Of a DNA stretch of 64,000 bases, positions 18,121 to 26,853 are shown one piece after another. This DNA is from Enterococcus lacertideformus. GTDB taxonomy: Bacteria > Bacillota > Bacilli > Lactobacillales > Enterococcaceae. The notes under the pieces are model-generated. The model saw only the letters and a program-made list of their open reading frames with translations, was not told where the DNA came from and searched no databases. A program made the position numbers and the translations under genes. Positions within the stretch are counted from its first letter, which is position 1. Each line of letters begins with the position of its first letter. The stretch covers positions 62,001 to 126,000 of the forward strand of contig JADAKE010000010.1 of assembly GCA_015680865.1 (NCBI GenBank), in the 5' to 3' direction.

Positions 18121-20069
18121 CTACTCTCTTTTTGTTCAACTTCATATTCTTCTAACTCAAGACTCAACTCTTCCCAGTCCACTAGCTTTGTTTCTTGTGT
18201 TTGACGTGCCTGTTCTAGCGCTTGGTTTAATTCATTTAATCTAACATGGTCGTCTAAATTTTCTGGGGCAACCATTTGTTGTTCTAATTCATTGAATTTT
18301 TCATCTAATTGTGTCATTTCCTCTTCTACTTGTGTAATTTTTCGCTGTAAACTGCGGATAAGCTTTTGTTGTTCTTTACTTTGAACATAAGTTGATTTAG
18401 TTGTAGCGATGTTGGTTGCTTCCTACTGTTTTTCAGTTAATAATTCCGCTAAATCTTCTTCTTCTTGTTTTTTTTCTAAATAATAATCGTAGTCTCCTAA
18501 ATAGGTTTTACTCCCATTTTCAGATAGTTCAATGACTTTAGTGGCGATTCGATTAATAAAATATCGGTCATGAGAAACAAATAACAATGTTCCATTATAA
18601 TCAATGAGCGCATTTTCTAAAACTTCTTTATTGTCAATATCTAAATGGTTAGTTGGTTCATCCAGAATCAAAAAGTTTTCTTGGTTCATTGCTAGTTTTG
18701 CTAAGGCTACTCTTGCTTTTTCACCACCACTTAGGAGAGGAATTGTTTTTTCCACATCTTCTCCGGAAAATAAAAAAGCACCTAAAATACTTCGAATATC
18801 TTTTTCTGGCGTAGTAGGATGTTCATCCCATAGTTCGGCTAAGATTGTTTTATTTGTGTGTAAATCAGCTTGACCTTGATCATAGTAGCCGATAGTCACA
18901 TTTGTTCCTAAATGTTCTTTTCCATGAATAAAAGGTAATTGATGGATGATTGATTTTAACAGGGTTGATTTTCCAATACCGTTTGGTCCTACAAGCGCAA
19001 TTGCTTCTTGTCGGCGAATATCAAGATTAATCGGTTCATATAAAACTTTATTATCGTAACCAATTGCTGCATCTTCGATTTGCAAAACAACATTTCCAGA
19101 TGGTTTGGCAACACTGAAAAGAAAATGCGCTTGTTTTTCGTCACCTTGAGGACGATCTAAACGATCCATCTTCTCTAATGTTTTTCGGCGGCTTTGTGCT
19201 CTTTTAGTCGTGGAAGCACGCACTAAATTTCGAGCAACAAAATCTTCTAATTTGTGGATCTCCATTTGTTGTTTTTCATAGGCTTTCCATTCTGATGCTA
19301 ATTGTTCAGCTTTCATCTCCAAGTACTTAGAATAATTACCTTTATAATGGCGCATTTTTTTACGGCTTAGCTCATAAACTTCTGTTGCTACTTTATCTAA
19401 GAAGTAACGGTCATGAGAGACGATCAATAAAGCACCTGTATAGCTTTGCAGATAACCTTCTAACCAAGAAAGAGTCTCAATATCTAAATGGTTGGTTGGC
19501 TCATCTAAAATCAAGATATCTGGATGTTGTAGCAACATTCTGGTTAACGCTAGACGCGTACGCTGCCCTCCAGATAACGAATTGATTTTTTGATCGTAAA
19601 AAGAAGGATCAAATTTAAATCCATGTAAAACAGAACGAATTTCATTCTCATAGCTATACCCATTTTTATCTGAAAATTCGTGTTGCAACTTATCATACTC
19701 TTTTAAAATGGAGTCATAAGAAGATGAATCAGGTATCTCTTCGCTAATCAAAATTTCCAGTTCACGCATGCGTTTTTCCATTTTTCGAATGGTATCAAAA
19801 GATTTAAGCATTTCGTTCCATACAGTTTCAGCGGAATCTAACCCGGTATCTTGCGCTAAGTACCCTAGGGTAACAGTTTTATTTTTAACAACATTTCCTT
19901 CATCAGGGCGTTCGATTCCAGCAATAATCTTTAATAAGGTCGATTTTCCAGCACCATTGCGACCAACTAAAGCAACGCGGGCTCCTGTACTGATTTCCAA
20001 ATGAATATTTTCAAATAAAATTTCTGCACCAAAATGGCGAGCAATCTGATTGGCTTGTAATAGTATCAT
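18121..20069 (-). pseudogene. ABC-F family ATPase (YdiF-type), nonsense codon and C-terminal frameshift
   Basis: Two ABC domains are visible: Walker A GRNGAGKSTLL and GPNGIGKSTLL, signatures LSGGQRTRLAL and LSGGEKARVAL, and Walker B ILDEPTNHLDI twice. The linker between them is the ABC-F hallmark. The frame stops at TAG 18425-18423 (codon 549) right after LTEKQ. The same frame then continues as a coiled-coil C-terminal domain (EATNIATTKSTYVQSKEQQK and on), so one nonsense mutation is responsible. Near 18124-18128 an extra AG in GAGAGTAG hides the natural stop after VEQKE; restoring it gives 648 residues, normal for YdiF. The remaining 548-residue product keeps both ATPase domains and may retain translation-factor activity. 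It is divergent from rex, as in other Firmicutes. Confidence 0.85.
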
Positions 20070-20218
20070 CGAATCCTCTTTTCTACTTTGTGAATTCTCT
20101 AAAAATAAATCTCTTTTTCATCTAGTAGTCTACCACAAATTCCTTAATACTGCGAGATTCAAAGAAATGATAAAAAAATGAATAAAGAATAAAATTTCAC
20201 AATATCTAAGCAATCAAA

Positions 20219-20248
20219 TTGATTTTTTCCTACGTATACTGCTATGAT
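20219..20248 (+). promoter_or_regulatory. Probable rex promoter
   Basis: TTGATT (20219-20224), an 18-bp spacer and TATGAT (20243-20248) lie about 45 bases before the rex start. A TTTCACAA half-site at about 20195 could be part of a Rex operator but has no clear second arm. Confidence 0.5.
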
Positions 20249-20291
20249 GAATGAATCAAAGTAAACTTAAAGAAATAGTGGAGGTCATTAA

Positions 20292-20930
20292 GTGAAAGAT
20301 CATATTATTCCAAAGGCAACTGCGAAACGTCTGCCTTTGTATTACCGTTATTTACGGATTTTAAATAATGCAGGCAAGAAAAAAGTATCGTCAACTGAAT
20401 TAAGTGAGGCTGTTCAAGTCGATAGCGCAACAATTCGTCGGGACTTTTCATATTTTGGAGAACTAGGAAAACGTGGTTATGGCTACGATGTAGAAGATTT
20501 AATGCACTTTTTTGCAAAAACATTGAATGACGACCAATTAACCAATGTAGCATTGATTGGGGTGGGAAATTTAGGAAGTGCACTATTAAAATATAAATTC
20601 CACCAAAGCAATAGTATTCGTATAAGTTGCGCATTTGATGTCAATGAAGAAATTGTTGGTCGAATCGTAGACGGTATTCCCGTTTATCCCATGGAAGATA
20701 TGTCTGAACAAATCAAAGTGGCCATTTTGACGATTCCAGCTGAAAGAGCGCAAGACGTAGTAAATTGGTTAACTGAAGCGGGGATAAAAGGCATTTTAAA
20801 TTTTACTTCTGCTCGTTTGAATGCGCCAGCAGATGTCTTGATTCAAAATGTTGACTTAACTAATGAATTACAGACGTTGATTTATTTCCTTCATTCAGAT
20901 TCATCTCTTCATACAGCAGAAGAAACATAA
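20292..20930 (+). CDS. rex: Redox-sensing repressor Rex
   Basis: A 212-residue homodimeric repressor that senses the NADH/NAD+ ratio and controls fermentation and respiration genes. Residues 1-80 form the winged helix ([20 protein letters not shown], then [23 protein letters not shown]). The Rossmann fold begins with [14 protein letters not shown] (GxGxxG) near residue 84. The C-terminal swapped helix ([11 protein letters not shown]) closes the protein. It starts at GTG after GGAGGT. The gene is intact, and its position beside the ABC-F gene is the conserved arrangement. Confidence 0.95.
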   Translation: MKDHIIPKATAKRLPLYYRYLRILNNAGKKKVSSTELSEAVQVDSATIRRDFSYFGELGKRGYGYDVEDLMHFFAKTLNDDQLTNVALIGVGNLGSALLKYKFHQSNSIRISCAFDVNEEIVGRIVDGIPVYPMEDMSEQIKVAILTIPAERAQDVVNWLTEAGIKGILNFTSARLNAPADVLIQNVDLTNELQTLIYFLHSDSSLHTAEET

Positions 20931-20973
20931 TAGTAAATAATGAATGGGTCAATTTTTATAAAGGTTGTGAACA

Positions 20974-21262
20974 CCGTGGATTAGAGGTCATGAACAGCAT
21001 GGTCTGCTTCAAGAATTAAGAACAAACATAAGAAAATAGCTTCTCATATTTTTGAGTGTTTGGACTTAATTTTGCAGAAGTAATGCTGTGAATCCCTCCG
21101 TGGGTTAGAGGGCGTGACCAAGTCGCTTAGCTCCGATGACAATAAGAAAAAATTTAGGCTTATTTCAAGGAGCTGATGCTCGAATCCCGTTTAAAAGATG
21201 AGGTCATGAAAAGAGCATTTTGTCCTGAGTAGTAAGGAAGAAACGCTCGAAACAACTTTTTA
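20974..21262. repeat. Array of related GAGGTCATGA units (copy A)
   Basis: Three units begin GTGGATTAGAGGTCATGA (about 20977), GTGGGTTAGAGGGCGTGA (about 21101) and AAGATGAGGTCATGA (about 21197), spaced about 95-125 bp apart. Segments TGGTCTGCTTC, TAGCTCCGA and TTTTGTCCTGAG...GTAAGG recur in the array at 54800-55070. The stretch is non-coding. Confidence 0.7.
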
Positions 21263-21342
21263 TGCTTTATCCTTAGTGATTTAGTCATATATTTGAATAG
21301 GTTCAATCATTTTTATTTTTTGTTGCGCATTGTATTTCCTGT

Positions 21343-21371
21343 TTGTAACCGAACAGATGTTCTTATATAAT
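21343..21371 (+). promoter_or_regulatory. dinB promoter with a LexA (SOS) box
   Basis: TTGTAA (21343-21348), a 17-bp spacer and TATAAT (21366-21371) form a good promoter. Inside the spacer CGAACAGATGTTC (21350-21362) is a perfect Gram-positive SOS box (GAAC-N4-GTTC). LexA bound here would block the polymerase, so the gene is DNA-damage inducible. Confidence 0.88.
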
Positions 21372-21390
21372 CTTCGTAGGGGTGAATAAA

Positions 21391-22500
21391 ATGGAGCTAC
21401 AATTTCCGTTACATAACGATACATCAAGGAAGATCATTCATATTGATATGGATGCTTTTTTTGCTTCAGTAGAGGAACGGGATCATCCTGAATTTCGAGG
21501 ATATACGTTGGTCATTGCAAGACACCCTAGTGACACTGGTGGACGAGGGGTGGTGACCACCGCAAATTATGAAGCAAGAAAATATGGGATTCACTCAGCC
21601 ATGAGCGCCCAAAAGGCATATGAATTGTGCCCTCAAGCGATTTTTAAACCAGGTGATCATCAAAAATACAGTGAAATATCAAAAAAGATCCGTGAAATTT
21701 TTTATCGATACACAGATGTGGTGGAGCCAGTCAGTATTGATGAAGCTTATTTGGATGTGACACATAATAAAATAAATAGCAAGTCAGCGATCAAAATTGC
21801 GCGTTTGATTCAAACAGATATTTGGAAGACAGTTAATCTCACTTGTTCCGCAGGCGTGAGCTATAATAAATTTTTAGCAAAACTAGCCTCTGACTTTCAA
21901 AAACCTAGAGGATTAACGGTAGTAGCGCCACAAGATGCTCTTTCATTTTTAATGGCTCTACCAATTGAGCAGTTTCACGGAGTAGGAAAGAAAACTGTAC
22001 CAAAGATGCATGAACTTGATATTTTTACTGGTAAAGATCTTTATGAATGCACAGAGATGATGTTGATACAAAATTTTGGTAAGATGGGTTATTCTCTTTA
22101 TCGTAAAGTAAGAGGGATTCATGATTCGCCAGTAAATGTAACAAGAGAAAGAAAATCGGTAGGAAAAGAACATACTTATGGGCAAGTATTACAAACCGAA
22201 GAAGCAGTTTTGTCACAATTACGACAATTAGCGGAAAAAGTGGAGTCCGCTTTGAAAAGGGTACAAAAACATGGGAAAACAGTAGTTTTAAAGGTACGCT
22301 ATACAGATTATACGACTGTTACTAAACGAATTACACTACCTGAATATATTTATCAGAAAGAGGCACTTTTTTATCAAGCTAGTCTTATTTGGGAAGAGAT
22401 TTTGGGGATCGAAAAGGGGATTCGTCTACTAGGGATTACTTTAACAAATCTAGACCCTATGACCTATGAAAATATCGTTTTACCATTATGGGAACAATAA
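21391..22500 (+). CDS. dinB: DNA polymerase IV (Y-family translesion polymerase)
   Basis: A 369-residue error-prone polymerase. The palm motif IIHIDMDAFFASVEERDHP opens the protein, and SIDEAYLDVT holds the catalytic Asp-Glu pair. The thumb HhH region GVGKKTVPKM and the little-finger domain in the last 120 residues follow. ATG 21391 is preferred over GTG 21382 because AGGGGTG stands the right distance before it. The gene is intact and SOS-controlled. It ends before a long bidirectional terminator facing nrdG. Confidence 0.95.
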   Translation: MELQFPLHNDTSRKIIHIDMDAFFASVEERDHPEFRGYTLVIARHPSDTGGRGVVTTANYEARKYGIHSAMSAQKAYELCPQAIFKPGDHQKYSEISKKIREIFYRYTDVVEPVSIDEAYLDVTHNKINSKSAIKIARLIQTDIWKTVNLTCSAGVSYNKFLAKLASDFQKPRGLTVVAPQDALSFLMALPIEQFHGVGKKTVPKMHELDIFTGKDLYECTEMMLIQNFGKMGYSLYRKVRGIHDSPVNVTRERKSVGKEHTYGQVLQTEEAVLSQLRQLAEKVESALKRVQKHGKTVVLKVRYTDYTTVTKRITLPEYIYQKEALFYQASLIWEEILGIEKGIRLLGITLTNLDPMTYENIVLPLWEQ

Positions 22501-22577
22501 AAATATGAATAGATGATAAGTGTGTGGTTCCATTCTAAGATCAAATAAATAGTACAACAAAAACTATTTTTTCAACA

Positions 22578-22631
22578 ATAAGCCCAGTTATCCTGAAATT
22601 GATCCAATAATTTCAGGATAACTGGGCTTAT
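22578..22631. terminator. Bidirectional terminator between dinB and nrdG
   Basis: A 23-bp perfect inverted repeat (ATAAGCCCAGTTATCCTGA... at 22578-22600 and its complement at 22609-22631) has an 8-base loop and T/A-rich flanks on both sides. It serves both convergent genes. Confidence 0.9.
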
Positions 22632-22672
22632 ATTTATTTTTTTGGACAAATAAAATTTTGCAGACGGTCGAA

Positions 22673-23275
22673 TTAAATAAATTCTTGTTTTTTGATTTGT
22701 TCATAAGATTCAGTCGCATCGGTGCATTTTTCCCATATAACGACTTTATTTGCTGCTAATGATTTTTTCACGTCAATAATTCGTTGATTGCTGCTACCAC
22801 GAAATTGCAGTTTAAAATCTCGTTTACTTATCTCGAAAAGACCATCAACTAAAATATCAATTTTTGATAAGAGTGCTAATTTGTCATCAGATTCTTGCAA
22901 TAATTCATCAAATGTGTAACCGGTCCAAGACCAAATATCTTTGGTTTGACCAAATTCGCGACGAATGCGATTGACTACGTGAAGACACACTTCTGTATTT
23001 AAAAATGGTTCTCCTCCTAAAAGGGTTAATCCCTGCACGTAATCGTGGCGTAGATCAGTTATGATTTGTTCTTCTAATTCTTTAGTAAATGGTTTGCCAT
23101 AGCGGAAGTTTTGTGCTGCTTTATTAAAACAGCCTTTACAAGCAAATAGGCAACCACTTACATATAGGCTATTTCGAACCCCCTCGCCATCAACAAAATT
23201 AAAAGGTTTATAGTCGGCAATATAATTTTGGCTGTAATCTTCTGCTAGCCATTCTTTTGGTTTAGGATTTCGCAT
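22673..23275 (-). CDS. nrdG: Anaerobic ribonucleotide reductase activating enzyme (radical SAM)
   Basis: A 200-residue radical-SAM activase that generates the glycyl radical on NrdD. The iron-sulfur cluster cysteines are in GCLFACKGCF (C-x3-C-x2-C) near residue 44. The GGEP motif is present as LLGGEPFL, and a DIWSWTGYT segment is typical of the family. The gene is intact. It follows nrdD on the same strand, but that gene has four lesions, so the activase has no substrate in this locus. A hairpin at 23452-23489 separates the two. Confidence 0.95.
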   Translation of the reverse strand: MRNPKPKEWLAEDYSQNYIADYKPFNFVDGEGVRNSLYVSGCLFACKGCFNKAAQNFRYGKPFTKELEEQIITDLRHDYVQGLTLLGGEPFLNTEVCLHVVNRIRREFGQTKDIWSWTGYTFDELLQESDDKLALLSKIDILVDGLFEISKRDFKLQFRGSSNQRIIDVKKSLAANKVVIWEKCTDATESYEQIKKQEFI

Positions 23276-23451
23276 AAAAAAACTTCTTTCTAAATATATA
23301 AGATTATGAAAAATACCCTTGTGAATTTTCTATTAGTTACAAGAGGAGGTAGTTTCTTCTGTGAAAAAGAAAGAGACGTTTCCAAAAGGAGAAAGAATCA
23401 GTAATGTTTTGAATAAGAAAATGAACCACTTCTGTAATGTTAAGAAAATAA

Positions 23452-23489
23452 AAAGGTATGAATTGAAGTTTTCTCCTGTTCATACCTTT
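23452..23489. terminator. Hairpin between nrdD and nrdG
   Basis: AAAGGTATGAA pairs with TTCATACCTTT around a 16-base loop. On the minus strand it follows the nrdD stop and may attenuate transcription into nrdG; the following T-run is short. Confidence 0.5.
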
Positions 23490-23544
23490 ATTACGCAACG
23501 TAAATAACAGTTAAGTACGAGAACTTGTCTTAAGAAATAGTAGC

Positions 23545-25734
23545 TTATTTCATATGTTTTACCCGAGAAGAAATTTCTTTGTGACGTCCGTGAACCATAG
23601 GACGTGCTTGTGGGTTTCCTAAATAACCACAAGTTCGTTTGACAACATCACATGTTTTAGGATCATGGTTGCCGCATTCAGGACATTCAAACCCACGTTC
23701 TGTCGGTGTGAAATCTCCTTCAAATCCGCAATTGTAACAATGATCGATAGGGGTATTCGTTCCCAGATAGCCGATCTTGTCATAAGCATAATCCCATACA
23801 GCTTCTAGTGCTTTAGGATTTTGTTGAAGCATTGGATATTCACAATAATGGATAAAACCACCGGAACAGTATTGAGGATAATCTTTTTCAAAATCAAGTT
23901 TCTCAAATGGTGTCGGGTTTTTACGTACGTCATAGTGGAAACTATTGGTGTAGTATTCTTTGTCGGTAATATTTTCAATTACACCAAATTTTTCCGTATC
24001 TAAGCGACAGAAGCGATCTGTCAAACTTTCACTTGGTGTAGAGTAAACACTGAAGTGATAACCGTATTCGTCGCTCCAAGCATCTGCATTATTTTTTAAT
24101 TTTTTCATGATCGAAAGTGTGAAGTTTTTTGCTTCTGGGTTTGTTTCCCATTCACCTCCATAAAAGGCAGAGGCTACTTAATAAAGTCCAATGTAACCTA
24201 GAGAAACAGTTGCTCGGCGATTTTTGAATAACTCATCGACAGCATCTGTTTTTGAAAGACGTTTACCGAATGCACCATACATATAAAGAATTGGAGCATT
24301 TGCAGGAATCGCTTCTTTGCAACGATCGATACGGTAAACCAACGCATCTTTCATGATTGCTAAACGCTCTGAAAGGATTTGCCAGAACTTTTCTTGGTCT
24401 CCTTTGGCTTCAATCGCAACACGTGGTAAGTTCAACGTGACAACCCCGAGGTTCATCCTACCAACATTTACTTCGTGGTTATTTTCATCTCTCCAACCTT
24501 GTAAGAAAGAACGGCATCCCATTGGAACTTTGAAGCTTCCTGTTAATTCAACGATTTTATCGTAGTTCAAAATATCTGGATACATCCGCTTTGTTGCACA
24601 TTCTAAAGCCAAATGCTTGATATCATAGTTTGGATCAGTTGGTTTCAAATTGATTCCGTCTTTTAACGTAAAAATTAGTTTAGGGAAGATGGCCGTGCGT
24701 TTTTCACTACCTATAATCATTGATCCGATTTTGTAAGATGGCTTTTTGAATTTCTCTTTCAAACCAATTTTTACCTAAGCCAAAACCAAGAGAAGTAAAT
24801 GGTGTTTGACCATTTGAAGTGAAAAGAGTATTGATTTCGTATTCTAGACTTTGCATCGCGTCAAAAATATCTTTTTTTGTTTTGGATTTTGCATATTCTT
24901 TCCGACGATCAGGAGATTCGATCCATTCTTCGGCGTCTTTTAAATGCTTTTGGTAGTTGAGTTCTGCAAAAGGTGCGAGTAACTCATCGGTTCGATCAGC
25001 GGAACAGCCACCGTATTGACTAGATGCTACATTGGCAATGATTTGTGAAATTTGGGCAGTAGCCGTTTGAATTGATTTTGGTGACTCAACTTCAGCATTT
25101 CCAATTTTGAAACCATTATTCAACATACCTTTAAAATCAATTAAGCAGCAGTTTGTCATCGGTGTATAAGGATGATAATCTAAATCATGATAATGGATAT
25201 CTCCTTTTTGATGTGCATTTGCAATATGTGGGGGTAACATTTTCAAGCCAATTGATTTACCAACGATACCAGCAGTAAATCTCTTTGGGTATTAAAGACA
25301 TTACTATCTTTATTAGCATTCTCATTGACGACTGTTTAATCTTTATTGATTAGTTTTTTGATTGAGAAGTTGATATCTGTTGCTTTAATTCTTGCAAAAT
25401 CACGCTTGGTACGGTAATTGATATATTCTTCCGCTAATTCATATTCATTTTTTTCTAAAAGAACGTGCTCAACAATATTTTGGATCTCATATATTTTCAC
25501 GTTATCAGTGAAACGACGTTGTATTTCTTGAACGACTAACTCAACAATATTTTGGATTTTTTCATACGTAAGTGGAGATAAGGAGCCATGAATTTTTTTT
25601 TCAGCTTTACTTAAGGCTTCGTTAATTTTGCTCTCGTCAAATTCGACGCGTCGACCATCTCTCTTGATGATTGTTATGTTTGCAACTTCTGCATGAGGTG
25701 GTTTTGTTACTTTTTTTTCAAATTTTACCTTCAT
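23545..25734 (-). pseudogene. nrdD: Anaerobic (class III) ribonucleoside-triphosphate reductase, four lesions
   Basis: The gene starts at ATG 25734 after GCAGGAGTTG with an ATP-cone (ITIIKRDGRRVEFDESKI). It has TAA at 25338-25336 in KDQTVVNENA-like sequence (probably CAA to TAA). A lost A near 25290 shifts the frame at NTQRDL. An indel near 24720 falls between QNRI and GSEKRTAIF. A second nonsense codon is at 24180-24178 in GYIGLY-stop-VASAFYGGEW (GAA to TAA). The C-terminal zinc-site cysteines (CYNCGF and CPEC) and the glycyl-radical sequence RTCGYLG are preserved. The enzyme makes dNTPs without oxygen. Its loss means anaerobic DNA synthesis must rely on something else. Confidence 0.93.
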
Positions 25735-25804
25735 TTTATTCAACTCCTGCTAAATTCTTCTTGTCTATCATAAAACAAAAATAAGCAACGAGCAACTATA
25801 TGCT

Positions 25805-25856
25805 AGCTATATATAGTATTCTTATGGTTGTATATTTGCATTACTATACTACATGT
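25805..25856 (-). promoter_or_regulatory. Possible pair of NrdR boxes upstream of nrdD
   Basis: AGCTATATATAGTAT (25805-25819) and ATTACTATACTACATGT (25840-25856) are AT-rich near-palindromes with centres about 33 bp apart, roughly three helical turns. This spacing is usual for the NrdR repressor of ribonucleotide reductase genes. The match to the NrdR consensus is partial. Confidence 0.35.
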
Positions 25857-26085
25857 TGTGTATATTTCTTTGTGAAAAAAAGTGAAAACGTAAATTTATA
25901 GGATTTTTTATTTTGGTTTATTGTTAACATGAATAAAATGGATGAATAAAAAATTTTTTTTAATGATGGTTATGCCATCAAAATAATAAAATTCCAGAAA
26001 GAAATACTTGATTACTAAAAAGGAGAGAGAAAAAGGGAAAGGAATATGCTACTATGCAGATAAGAGAAAATCAAGGAGGAAAGCT

Positions 26086-26853
26086 ATGGAAAAAATGATC
26101 GAGGTAAGGCATGTAAGTAAATGTTACGGAAACAAGCTTTCATCGGTAAAGGTGCTTGATAATATTTCTTTTACAGTAGAAAGAGGAGAATTTGTTGGCA
26201 TCATGGGACCAAGTGGTGCAGGAAAAACCACCTTGATGAATATACTTGCGACGATCAGTTTGCTTACAATGGGAAGTGTAATGATCCAAGGCAACGAGAT
26301 TACAAAGATGAAAAATAATAAGTTGAGTGATTTTCGTCGAAAAAAATTAGGGTTTATTTTTCAAGAATTTAATTTGATTGATACTCTGAATGCAAAAGAC
26401 AATATTTTACTTCCGTTAGTAGTTGAACGAATTTCTAAAGATGAAATAGAGAGACGAGTGCTTCACGTTGCTCAGTTATTGGATATTGAAGAAATCTTAA
26501 AACGTTATCCAGATGAACTGTCTGTGGGACAACGGCAACGGATTGCTGCAGCACGAGCATTAGTGATTCAGCCACAAGTTATTTTTGCCGATGAACCAAC
26601 TGGGTCACTAGACTCGAAATCAGCAACTGAGTTATTGAATTATCTAACGACAATGAATCAAGTAGAAAAATCGACTATTTTGCTTGTCACCCATGATCCT
26701 TATACAGCAAGTTATTGTGATCGGATCCTATTTATCAAAGATGGCGTCATTTTTTCTGAAGTAGTTCGTAGTGGAACAAGAAATGAATTTTTTGAACGGG
26801 TGATTGATATGCAAGCAACGATCGGGGGAGGTGGAAAACTCAATGCTCTATAA
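26086..26853 (+). CDS. BceA-like ABC transporter ATP-binding protein
   Basis: A 255-residue ATPase of the peptide-antibiotic (bacitracin-type) detoxification family. Walker A is GPSGAGKTTLM, the Q-loop is FIFQEFNLIDTL, and Walker B is VIFADEPTGSLDS. The signature reads LSVGQRQR, a valine in place of the second glycine of LSGGQ. ATG 26086 is chosen because AAGGAGGAAAG lies just upstream, although the frame is open earlier. It overlaps the permease start by 11 bases. BceAB modules protect against cell-wall-targeting peptides and often signal to a BceRS two-component system, which is absent here. The gene is intact. Confidence 0.88.
   Translation: MEKMIEVRHVSKCYGNKLSSVKVLDNISFTVERGEFVGIMGPSGAGKTTLMNILATISLLTMGSVMIQGNEITKMKNNKLSDFRRKKLGFIFQEFNLIDTLNAKDNILLPLVVERISKDEIERRVLHVAQLLDIEEILKRYPDELSVGQRQRIAAARALVIQPQVIFADEPTGSLDSKSATELLNYLTTMNQVEKSTILLVTHDPYTASYCDRILFIKDGVIFSEVVRSGTRNEFFERVIDMQATIGGGGKLNAL

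Noticed and set aside
20974..21262. GAGGTCATGA array considered as a CRISPR array
   Set aside because: Units are diverged, lack constant repeats and uniform spacers, and no cas gene is nearby.
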